A DNA stretch of 64,000 nucleotides from Chondrosia reniformis (lineage: Eukaryota > Porifera > Demospongiae > Chondrillida > Chondrillidae): assembly GCA_947172415.1 (NCBI GenBank), contig OX359192.1:2668501-2732500 (forward strand), read 5' to 3'. The notes under the pieces were generated by a model. That model was not told the origin of the DNA. It made no database searches and saw only the letters and a list, made by a program, of their open reading frames with translations. Shown piece after piece: positions 32,031 through 42,506 of this stretch. A program made the position numbers and the translations under genes. The first letter of the stretch is position 1. Each line of letters begins with the position of its first letter.

Positions 32031-35000
32031 GGCTGGTGGAAGGGCATATGAGGAAACAACAGTAAGTTGCATCTGAATCTGATGCCTCATATATATATAT
32101 GAGTTTTATACCCTGAACTTCATGATAATATGCCCATTCTGTTTCTAGGTCCTTTCTTGGAGCCATATGAATTAATTATATTAGATTAGATTACTATGGT
32201 ATTTTGTAATTTGAATTGTATGTAGTAATAATAATTTTATTGTATATGAGATAGGTATAGGTATATTGATGACCTTTTATGTATTAACAACAAGGATTTT
32301 GAACTGTCAATTAGTGATATTTACCCCAAAGAACTTATTCTTAAAAAGACAAATACCAGCCCTAAAAAATCCCCCTTTTTAGACTTAGATATAGCCATTA
32401 CTAATAATCAATTTATCACTAAAGTATATGATAAGCGAGAGGACTTTAACTTTGATATAGTAATTTTCCCCCATTTAGATAGTAATATTCCTAATACCCC
32501 AGCCTATGGTGTCTTTATTTCACAACTAATTAGGTATTCCAGAATATGTAGTGACTGCTCCAGTTTTCAGGCTAAAAGTTTGCAGTTATGCAGTAGGCTT
32601 ATTAAGCAGGGTTACAAATACTTTAAGCTAAAATCAACCTTTAAAACCTTCCTATCCCGGCAGCCTCTAGTTAGAATCAAGTATAAGCAAAAAGTAGCTA
32701 GTATGCTTAAGGACTGTCTTGTGTTACCCCATATTGTGTTACCCCACCTCCAAAGAAATGTTACTACTATAAGACCTAAGGGTAGACTTATGTAATATGT
32801 CCTACTTGTGTCTATAGTTATGCTGAGTCTGTTTTACCTGTACAAGCAAGATTACTAATAGATTTATAATTAATTCATAAAAGTTAATTGGACCTACATT
32901 CCTTTCATAAAATTAAATTTCATCATGTGTCTTAGTTAACACCTTATTTAACTTTTGGCGCCAAAATAGTGTATATAAGGCCCCTAGATTTAGCATAGTG
33001 AGCCAAGGATTCACAGAAGATCAAGATTAAGAAAAAGACAAAGACTCCCAGGATCACTGATGAAGGGTGGAATTCCCAGAAACGGCTGTCTGACCCAGTG
33101 GAGAAGAAGATGAAAGAAGGGAAAAGAAGGAAGAAAAGACTCTTGTATCTTCATCTAAAGCTCTCTTTAGGTTTAGTTCCCCTATAGGCTCTTTTTACAG
33201 AATAGGCATATAGCATGTAGGAAAATGGTATCTTAGATTTTTCATGAGATGTCTAATGTCTTGTATACGTATTATCCTATCTTTGTGTAGTTGGTTGGTA
33301 CTAAGAAACTTGATGTAACAGTTACACCTACTCAAGAGACAAATCAATTTGAATCCTCTGAGCAGCTTTTTCTGGTATGCAATTGCTGCATGTAAATTTG
33401 TGTTGACTTAACTGGTTTTTACATGCATACATTGGCTATAGGTAGATTTGTAGTGTCTACGTGGATGATGTTTTTGATATATTTCTTTTTATTGTAGTTT
33501 AAAATGCAGCTCAATCATTGCTTTGATAAGTGTGTACCAACATTTGGTGTGAGGTTAATTAGTCCCACAACTGGTGATGAGGAAGAAGAGGTTTCAGAGT
33601 GCAGTTTTGAATGTTCAACAGCCTCTTTTAGATCTGATGCTGACCCTGCTGTAGCTCACATGGTAGATAGATACTTATAGTACTCCACTTTTTGCCCGTT
33701 ATTTTATGTGTAATGTGAAAATTTAACTTAGGAGTGCTAATTACGTACATACGTATATACGTACAGTACCTACAAATTTTGAATCCATTGACATGCATGC
33801 CTACCTCCTGTTTATGATCTTAGGACAGCTCAAATGCTAAACTCAGCACAAGCACTACAGAGGTAACTGCATATTGTATACATCTATCATTATTATCTAT
33901 GTTATTATACTAGTTAAATAAAGCAGAATGTACAGTGCTTATTTAATAAGCTGGCCGCATTTTGTAGACCTTTTCTGAGGACCTCTTTATTCTACCAATT
34001 GGTAAAGCATCATACTTTCAAAAAGGGAGCTTTTCAACTTCAACCCTCCCAGCTCTGGATAAGATTAAAGTGAAAGCAGATAACTGTATACTTGAATTAC
34101 TTGGCATGCAGTTCTGGTAAGTAACAAACTAACAAGTACATTATTCTCATCTAGGTACGGTGTATATTAGGGTTGTTTAATACTTCCACAGTGTATAATT
34201 TGAAAGGTACATTCCATATAACTGTTGAAGGAGCAAAAATGCTTCGTTTAATCATAGAATTTAATTATTGGTAAATGGTGAATGCCTAAATATCTTACAG
34301 TGTTAGCTATCAAACCATTCAAGGCAAATACTTATGTCTCCTGCAGTGGCTGATTATGCAATCCCCATTATAATATGAAATTCTAAAACCTAAACATGCA
34401 TTTGAGTACGTAAATAGACACACGCAATTGAACAAAGGACAATATACAGATTTGTATTCTTTTTGGGCTGCCTATACACTTTGGCAAATGAAGTGTATAT
34501 ATGTAACATTTTATACTTTTTATTACAGAATGTTTCCCTCACTGCAACTTGCATGTTTGCAAATCGGATTGGTTTGTTAAGCTACATATTGATTTACATA
34601 CTGTTATCTGTATTATACTGTTTATCAGAGAGTAGTACTCTCTAAGTAGGGTTGGCTGAAAAAACATGGCTGCCCTATTCAGTGTGTTTTCACTAAATTA
34701 ACAACAATTTGATTTTTGGTTTTATTTGACTATTTCCAATTTGCTGTTCTAAATGCCTAAATGTTTTTAATATTCTGCACCTTTAGCAAAGTGGTTAACC
34801 AGCAGTAGGCCTAATTCCATAATTCATTTTTTCTTCTTTTTTCAAATGAACTGGCTAGCGCTTACTTGCAAACTTATGCCAGCAGATACAAGTTTTAAAT
34901 TTTCATTACTTTTTCTGAGCTAGGAATAGGAATAAATGGCAACCAGTGACTTCAGTCCCCTGGCCAAGATATGATTTTGGTCACTTGGCTGACTGATGTA

Positions 35001-35211
35001 ATATTTTCCAGAGATTATCTAAATTTTTATCCTAGCCTTTGCACCAATTACATAACTCTTTTTCAATGACTTCTCACTTCATAAATGTTTTTATTTTACT
35101 TGTAATTTATAGTACCACGTACTTAACATTATCTTGCGGCCTTAATGTATATATTTAAGTATTTTGAATTGTCTCTTGCAGGGTTACTACCAGAAATTTT
35201 TTTTGACTGCT
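32031..35211 (+). CDS. Probable 3' exon chain downstream of the cysteine-cluster gene
   Basis: Five well-formed exons follow: 32031-32060, 33291-33374, 33498-33662, 33824-33862, 33968-34116, with a possible last exon from 35182 ending at a TGA near 35211. The first four are exact multiples of three and all start in phase 0, the same phase in which the upstream chromodomain-like exon begins. Encoded text includes LVGTKKLDVTVTPTQETNQF, an acidic and Ser/Cys-rich stretch, and DLFILPIGKASYFQK. No known domain recognised. It may be the original C-terminal part of the cysteine-cluster protein, separated by the TGA at 31932 and by a retroelement in the intron 32061-33290, or an independent gene with an unseen start. 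Confidence 0.45.
32245..33070 (+). pseudogene. Reverse-transcriptase C-terminal fragment of a retroelement
   Basis: The frame 32250-32795 begins RYRYIDDLLCINN, the YxDD catalytic box of a reverse transcriptase. It continues with YDKREDFNFDIV and AYGVFISQLIRYSRICSDC, a block seen in many aquatic-animal retroelements, and ends at a TAA. Downstream, tgatgaagggtggaattccc at about 33060 looks like an element tail. The 5' part is missing. It lies inside the intron of the plus-strand exon chain. The clade is not assigned. Confidence 0.6.
33155..33250. repeat. Dispersed 90-bp repeat (family C)
   Basis: Words aggtttagttcccctatagg, ttttacagaataggca and catgtaggaaaatggt occur here, at 46735-46815 and at 60954-61022. 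The copies are about 90% alike by eye. No reading frame is shared. Likely the 3' end of a retroelement or a short MITE. Confidence 0.7.
34625..34935. mobile_element. Repeat family B, partial copy
   Basis: Begins with agagagtagtactctctaag, the same terminal palindrome type as 17146 and 39508, followed by agggttggctgaaaaaacat. The remainder is AT-rich and diverged. It lies in an intron or intergenic part of the exon chain. Confidence 0.45.
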
Positions 35212-35779
35212 ATAGCTTCTGTGAATGCATGTTATATGTATAGTATAAATGTGCCATTACTGATTTTTTATACATACAGTACAGTACATACAGAATATTA
35301 CATACTATATTCATTAAAATATATTAATTGCATTGATTGTATAGTGATTGTTTTCTACAACGTTTAGTACACAATATATAGCATAAATATCAAAAAACTT
35401 AGCTACAGATAGCTGTGCATGTATTTATATGGGACACTATACGCATGGTCATTGATTGCACATGACATACATAATATATACAGCAGGCAGCCTCAGATTT
35501 GAACAGCAGTGAATCTCCTCTATAGTGCTATTGTACTTTGCTAGAGCTGTTCTAATAAAGATATCAATCTTATAGAGCTAAAACTAATACCGTGCATGAT
35601 GTATTGGTATATAAATCAGGAGTGCAACAAAACAAATTGGGGATTATTGGATAGTGTATTATTATATATAACAAAAGTGGCCATATGGCTCTTTATAATA
35701 TATATAATAAAGGATTGCTGGTTGTATTGGATGTAATATATATAATGTACAATAATGTCTATCAAACCTGATAAAACTA

Positions 35780-36650
35780 AAGCAATATGCAATTCAGAAA
35801 TAATAGAAAATCACTAGACTCCACAATATTTCAATGCTGTAATGCTTATAACACCTACACTGACAAATACAATTACCTAGGTGTAGGACTTAATCGGAAT
35901 GTACCTCTTGACTCTCTAACAGGAGAGATGGGCTGTAAACCTATACCATGTATGTCTCACAAAAATAAATTTTGGAAAAGACTGCATAGACTACATATAT
36001 ATATATATAATAATCGTATTATGAAAACAGTTTTTATTGAAGCATGTATAGATTGGCCGATCAATCAAAGGTACCTACCCGTAATTGGGTTAGCTTTGTA
36101 AATAAATTGTTTTCTAGCTACTGGCCCCAATACTCTCCCCTATGACATTAATATTTGATCTTAATTCTACTCCCCACAGTATATCTGTGCTGACCTACTC
36201 TGGTATCAGAATATTAATAGAATCCCATATAACTCTAGATCTGGTGGTAGGTTAAATCTTTACCTTTAGATCTTTAATTTGGTCTTATGGCAGATAGTTA
36301 CATAATGTGACAAAGGCAGGATAAGAGTTATTGCTGGCCTACGTCCCACTTGCAGTTGAAGTTGGTCACTACACCTCCCTCCCATTCGACCAGAGGAACT
36401 GCCAAGTCTGTGCTGGGAGTGAGGTGGAGGATCAGGCACACTTTTGCTAAATTGTTGTAAAACCTAATATTATAAGAAAGGATCTATTTACTTATTGCAC
36501 CCAGATTAATCCTAATTTTACATGTGTGCTCCCTTCAACTAGATTACAATATTTCTTAAGTTCAGACAATACACAAGTCATTATATAACTTCATTTATAG
36601 AATGTATAATCTCAGACAATCCCTTTTATTCCCACCATAGTTTATTGTAA
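35780..36650 (+). pseudogene. LINE-like retroelement remnant (post-RT region)
   Basis: In shifting frames: NTYTDKYNYLGV (about 35845), a common post-thumb RT phrase, and about 500 bp on RIRVIAGLRPTC followed by a Cys-containing stretch, VCAGSEVEDQAHF. The latter resembles the conserved end of LINE ORF2 proteins. Multiple stops and shifts. Confidence 0.45.
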
Positions 36651-37079
36651 ACACCCTCACCAATCCTTTTTGTGACTATATAATAAGCCAAACTGGCTGG
36701 TCAGCTTGTACGTATATACTGGTAGTCATGATCACTTTAATAATAATCATAATAATAATATAAGAGAGCTATAATGACTTTGTATATATATACCAGAGAA
36801 TGGTTGGTCCAAAAAGGGCTACCCTATTATCAATAACTATGACAGAAAAACAGCAGTAGCATTCAAGTATGGTGTGCTGGCGTTGAAGTACCCATAGTAC
36901 ATGCACTGGCATCAAGTAGTCATTGTACGACATGTCAGTGAGAGGACCCCTACCCGAAGGGCCAGGTCTGTCTGCTATATATTATGGATAATTAAGTAAC
37001 TTACATTTTGATCATTGTGGCAAGTTTAGCCATTTATATAAATTATCCAAGCATATACATTCATGATAGGAGAACACAG

Positions 37080-37550
37080 ATTAGAAACTGTACCAGAATA
37101 TACGTACATATCTAGGCCTAACTTTTAATCAATTTTTAACCTGGAGCAAATCAGTTGAAAATGTAGCCAAAAAGGCATATAAAGTGACACATTATCTATT
37201 AACAAAATCATGATCATTAGGAAATTTCCCATACAAGGTGTTTACGTACCTCTATATATCCTTGGTATTGAGTATTATTATTGAACATAGTGCACATGTA
37301 TGGGGCCTCAAAGAATACAGAATAATGTTATGCAATCATTTTTAGGACTAGGGAAGAGGCGCTCCAAATTCATAACCCGAGTTTCACTGAATAACATCAA
37401 GTGGCTTCGACCAACTGTGAGGCACTCTTTATTCCATATATAAAGGGACTCAGTGAGATGATCAACAAAAGCTGTAGTATCCAGACCATTTTCTCCAAAC
37501 AGATCATTGAGAACCATATTATCCAACCCTAAACAGCCACAACCACCTAT
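37080..37550 (+). pseudogene. Second LINE-like remnant
   Basis: The frame around 37110 reads LGLTFNQFLTWSKSVENVAK followed by KAYKVTHYLL. This is the stretch of LINE reverse transcriptases just after the catalytic domain. Further fragments run to about 37540 with stops. It may belong to the same original insertion as 35780-36650. Confidence 0.45.
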
Positions 37551-37559
37551 ATGGATACC

Positions 37560-38045
37560 AAGGGTGTAGTTTACCTAATTCCCTGCTCTGATTGTTCTGA
37601 GTCTACATTGGTGAAACTGGAATGACCCTGAAAGTAAGATTGGTGGAACACAAGGGAGCAGTCAGAATGGGGGATGTGAAAATGGTATAGCTGTTCACTA
37701 CCTCAAGACTGGCCACTCAATTGCTTGGTACAAGGCCAAGATTACAGACAGGGAAATCCACTGGCAAAGGAGAAGGGTCAAAGAAGCCATCAGGATCCAG
37801 AAATGTCAAGTGAGGATGAATTTAGATCAAGGTATTGTGCTACATCAAGCCTGGAGATGATTTAATATTCATACTTCCTGTTTTTCTCTTCCTGCTGAGG
37901 GTTACATGACAGGAAGTGGAAATGGCGGGGAAAATCCTTCTCTAAATGGAGACATTTTTCCACTCAACCATCAGTCACTGAGGAAGATCCCCAGGGTTGA
38001 AACATTTGACCAGAAAGGAAACCAAACGACGTTTTTAAACACTCA
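37560..38045 (+). pseudogene. Penelope-like element 3' end: GIY-YIG endonuclease remnant and tail
   Basis: GVVYLIPCSDCSE (about 37563) shifts frame into YIGETGMTLKVRLVEHKGAV, giving a GIY...YIG nuclease start followed by an R..EH pair. Later HYLKTGHSIAW and REIHWQRRRVKEAIRIQK follow the usual order of Penelope-type GIY-YIG domains. Downstream, gaggaagatccccagggttg at about 37980 resembles the tail of such elements. At least two frameshifts; inactive. Confidence 0.7.
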
Positions 38046-38329
38046 ATAAGTAGAAGGATGTACCATCCCAAAGGTATTCATACTTATTCAACATGCTGCT
38101 CTCTATACATACGTAATTTACGTGGTGCAAATTGTCCCAGCAAAGTTGATTTACTAATATGAATTGAAGGGTTGAAAAAATAAAAGCCAAGTCTCTTATA
38201 CAAACCCAGTCTCCAATAAAAGCCCATGCAGGTTCAGAGGGGTTTGAAAAATACAAGCCCTGGGCTTATATTAGAGATAATACGGTAGTTATTCAAGTCT
38301 GGATTCCTGTTGAAACATGTGAGTCTCTA

Positions 38330-38600
38330 TAGTGCTTAATCTGTCTGTAAGATCATCACTGAAGAGGCAGATGAGATGCTGGTTGTGAGTGATATGATAA
38401 ACTTCCAAAGACAATATATAACCAAAAGTGAATCACAGCCTGAAATTATTGTATTAGAACACTGATTCTGAACTTGTAAGAATATAATGTAAAGTTATAG
38501 TCATCAGTCAGTGACAATGCACCATGGAATTCTATGATGATAGTGATTGTATGTAATGATGAGAGTTATGCATTTAAAGTAGATTTACCAGTTTGGAACA
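38330..38600. repeat. Segment duplicated at about 41560-41830
   Basis: Shared words in order: atcattgaagaggca / atcactgaagaggca, gaatcacagcctgaa, attattgta / tttattgta and gataatgagagtt / gatgatgagagtt. In this copy one frame is open over 38 codons (KIITEEADEMLVVSDMINFQ onward); the other copy has stops. Nature unknown; a gene-tail duplication or an old repeat. Confidence 0.45.
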
Positions 38601-38774
38601 GTCGTATTTTCAATTGATTTCCTACTGTAATGTATTTTATGTACGTATGTATAGTTCTTTTATTTATAATAATTTTGAAAATTTAAATTTTTAAATCTAC
38701 CTAAGTAAGTGTCTACAAGTCCAAGTATATCAATAAATTTCGTAATTTCATATACACGAACAGCCTCAAACCAA

Positions 38775-39020
38775 ATATATAAGAGAATAATAAAAATTTT
38801 CTACAAAAATAGTAGAAGATGTAGGGATGGCACAAAAAGCATAGAAACAAGAAAGGGATGTTATACAGTGAAGAATTATTTATGCATGAATCATACAACA
38901 CCCTTGCTTGTAGGATTCATGCATAAATAATTCTTCACTGTATAACATCCCTTTCTTGTTTCTATGCTTTTTGTGCCATCCCTACATCTTCTACTATTTT
39001 TGTAGAAAATTTTTATTATT
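38775..39020. mobile_element. Perfect palindrome at the end of a family B element
   Basis: atagtagaagatgtaggg...tgcatgaatc (38810-38893) is repeated as its exact reverse complement up to about 39000, around a centre near cacccttgcttgtagg. The palindrome abuts the family B element at 39020-39540 and shares the words gaaagggatgttatac with its copy at 17640. Confidence 0.8.
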
Positions 39021-39540
39021 CTCTAGTTTCTGTACTTTTTATGGAGCATAAGCTAGGAATTATATAATAGACCATTTTGGTTTCGCAATCTTCGACTGAA
39101 TATGACGTCATTAAAATGGCGAATTTATTGAATTTATTGACTCTTGGGCCACGAAAACCGTCATGCTCAATAATAACGTTATCGCTCTCGCTTCTACAAA
39201 AGAATACAGCGCGGAAAATTTGGAGTATTTTCGCTTTAGAAGTAGCCCGAAAACCTATTTCCTTGTTTAGTTACAGCGGGCGAAGAAGATGAAGAAGATG
39301 AAGAAGAAGAAGAAAACGAAAATGGGATATTTCAAAGTTCGCCCATTTGCTAGCGGAACACGGTCGCTTGCCTTTAAGGCCAATTTATAGCATGGCTGGT
39401 GTATTTTTAACTATACATAGCTTTTTTGGGCGATTTTCAGCCTATTTCGGATTTTCGCTCCTATACCAATGTATGGGGAAAACGAAACAACCCGTACCAT
39501 CCCTACATAGAGAGTACTACCGTACTCTCTGATACCCTTG
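39020..39540. mobile_element. Non-autonomous repeat family B, copy 2 (reverse of 17138-17700)
   Basis: Reverse-complement of the 17138-17700 element. It shares cgctctcgcttctacaaaag, a gaagaagatgaagaagatga tract, ggcatttaaggc-type words and the terminal agagagtactaccgtactct at 39508. Short reading frames here are not conserved in frame with the other copy. Confidence 0.75.
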
Positions 39541-39778
39541 AGCTCCTTGAGAATATATATCTTTATAGATTTGATGACTATGCACTGATTGAGACAGATA
39601 ACTGTCAAAATATTTGATTTATCAACTAACAAAATGGAATATTTCACTCATAATTTGCATATAAATGAAAAGAGTATGTGCATCACTTCAATTACTAAGT
39701 ATAATGTGTATGAATGTTATAATTTGCTTTGGTTTGGTGACTGTGAACATGGTTTAAAGGAAAGGTTATCAGATGTAT

Positions 39779-40726
39779 TCACTTGGTACACACTACACAG
39801 GAGAGTTCCTTGCGCCCATCATAAGGCGCACAAGGGAGACCAGTAGAACAATCTGCCTCAACATGATACATTACAGCTCCATTTGTGTTAGCTGAAGTTT
39901 CATCCACCAGATCAGGATAGTTGTCAACACATGTAAACAAAGTACGACTTTTGTGAGTATAGCGAGCAGACATCAACCATCCATAATACTCTCTGGTCCA
40001 TCCACCTGGACATATGTAGGTTCCAGGTATCATCAGCTGCTTTGAACGATTGTTGACTTCACATACAGCACAGGGAACATTGTGATCAAAAGTACGACCT
40101 CTGTTAAGTCCTTGCCCAGGTTCAATTTGATATTCAGTTCCATAAACAGTAGATGCACCATTATTTACAGTAGTAGTCCCTGGCTGGTACAGTGGTTCTT
40201 TGGTCATACAGATATAGTTAGCTCCTCCTCCAGTGTAAGACCAGCGTGATCCAGCTGTTAGACCTTCATACACTAGTGTAGTTCCACTAGTGTTAGGACA
40301 GCTTCTCTTTCCCCATCTGATGTAAGTCAGTCCTCCCCCATCCTTTCCAGATGGTCCAGGTGGTCCCACGGGACCAGGTGCTCCACACTTGGTCCTTCCG
40401 CTCCTTGCATCCCATCCCTCCCATCTCTGCCTTGCACACCATCACGTCCATCCCTGCCAGGTAAGCAGTCACATGTACCTCTCCAACCACTCCTTGTAGG
40501 AGCAGAATCACTTTCATTCTGTCTAGTAACAGCACCCCTGATAATTGGACCTTTAATGGCTATAGAAAGGCAAATATTTATATAATCATATATACTGTAA
40601 AAACATTGGTATAATCTGCACCGCATCAGTGACATTTTACTTCAGACACTTATAGATCTGGGTACCTTCAATTCCTGCAGTCAAAATTCCAAGTAATGTA
40701 ATAAGAGTCACAATTGAGTACAACAT
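39779..40726 (-). CDS. Short-chain collagen C4 / spongin-type collagen
   Basis: Two exons: 40726-40666 (signal peptide MLYSIVTLITLLGILTAG) and 40559-39779. Exon 2 gives a linker, a short collagenous run (GRDGRDGVQGRDGRDG, and after a frame break GPVGPPGPSGKDGG), then the C-terminal domain. That domain begins LTYIRWGKRSCPNTSGTTLV and ends AVMYHVEADC...SCVVCTK, with many cysteines. This is the architecture of sponge short-chain (spongin) collagens, secreted matrix proteins of the skeleton and basal attachment. The frame changes by one or two bases between GAEGPS and GAPGP (about 40378-40392) with no possible intron. So this copy is either broken or carries a sequence error. Everything else in the gene is open. 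It is the best taxonomic marker in the window. Confidence 0.85.
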
Positions 40727-41274
40727 CCTTAAGCTGTAATACAGTTCTGAAGCATTCACCAATAATTGATAGGTTTTTCTTTCAATGAAAACAAATGCAA
40801 TCAACAATTTTGTTGTTTTCCAACTGCTTTTATAATATATATTAAGTTGAAGTTTCCACTTTTATAGCCGAAGTTGTTAACTTGTTATTCACATTTATAT
40901 AGATGTAAATATATTTTTATATATTTTTATTTGTAATATAATTAATACCTATGTCATTGTTTGCTGATTTAGATATATATATAATAAAACTTTCCAAGCT
41001 AAAAGGGTAATTTCACTCATGAATTTCATAAAATGTTTGTGTACTAAATTCCTTCAGCTAATAGTATTCATTATCCACTAATTATAAGTACATTCATAGC
41101 TTCAAAGGGTTTCTTGTTAGAGAGTCATTTAAAATTCAAAGTTTCACTTGATGAATGCTTCTACCACAAAATAAGTCAAAGTGCAAGCCACTGTTACAAA
41201 TATTGAAATAAACAATTGCAAATATGAATAATTTGTAACACAATATTATAAAAAAAGACATTTATTAGAAGAGT

Positions 41275-41520
41275 AGGGATAGCCAATGTTGTAACAATTA
41301 ATGCACATACATATATCTGGAAAAGTGTCGAAACGATTAAGACATGTACAGTGTGATAAGGCTAGCCATACAGAAGTGCATGGCATATAATAATAAATAC
41401 TGAAATATAAGTAATTTAACCATAATATGCATACACATCATGCACTTCTGTGTTTGGGCACACCATAATATAGCTAAAGTAGGGAATGATGCAGCTAAAC
41501 ACAGAAGTGGTGTTTATCAG
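41275..41520. mobile_element. Diverged copy of the 14297-14675 foldback element
   Basis: Shares gataaggctagccatacaga, cacttctgtgtttgggc and aatttaaccata-type words with the palindrome at 14297-14675, but the two arms have diverged and the centre is shorter. Confidence 0.65.
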
Positions 41521-42206
41521 ACTTGAGTACCGATCTTCCTTCCCTTTGGAAGTTGCTATATGATTGTGAGGTCAGAACTAAGTAGTCTATAGCAAGACCA
41601 TCATTGAAGAGGCAGTTGCATGATATGCTGGTCATGAGTGATGAAGAAAGATACGATGATGAACTTCCATGCAAGGACAGTATACATGCATGACCAAAGT
41701 GAATCACAGCCTGAATTTATTGTATATACTTGAAGACACTACATGCAGGTATGGATTCTGCATAAGGCTTGTATCAATAACTTAAAGATAATGAGAGTTG
41801 AGTTATCAGACATAAAGTATATATAGACAAGATATCAATAAACGTATATTGACATATATACAGTACGTACGGATGTACATATACGTATATATATATACAA
41901 GATTGTGATGAAGAGCCTCTCCTACATGGCTACATGAGATTATCTTTATAAATGTACTGATTGAGAAGGCTATACCTGCGCACATGTCCAAATATTTGGT
42001 TTATAAAGTTAACTATTAAAACTTTAATGCTGCACAGTATTACAATGATAAGTAAAGGTACTTAAGGGTTTAAATGAAGATGCATTACTTCATTTCCATT
42101 ATAAGCTTCATACTTACATGTAGATTATAGTTAGTCTACTGTAAGAAAGTATAATACACTGAACATGCATCTATTTTCATGTTATTATCAATTTCATATT
42201 GAAACA

Positions 42207-42282
42207 GGAATGTGAAAATATTGCTTGTCAAATTTTAAACTTTTGACAAGCAATATGTATTTTCACATTCCTGATGGCTTGT
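42207..42282. repeat. Short near-perfect hairpin upstream of the multi-membrane protein gene
   Basis: caggaatgtgaaaata(t)...ttgcttgtcaaa is followed almost directly by tttgacaagcaa...tattttcacattcctg. The stem is about 30 bp with a tiny loop, about 225 bp before the start codon at 42507. Could be a small foldback insertion; a regulatory role is only a guess. Confidence 0.65.
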
Positions 42283-42506
42283 GTGTGTCTATAAGTAGAG
42301 TGGGGCCACTCCAGGGGAGCACAAGTTTTTTATCCTAAATTACTTGTTTAACTTTTATCTTGACTTTGGATCATTTAGCATACAGCCGGCCAGTGTGAGC
42401 TTTGTGGATTTGTCTAGGTTGTAATTAAACTCATAATCAGAAGACTACATAATATAAGCTTTTATATCCACAAATAGTCAGATGTGCTAAAAGGTTGGCA
42501 GAGAAT

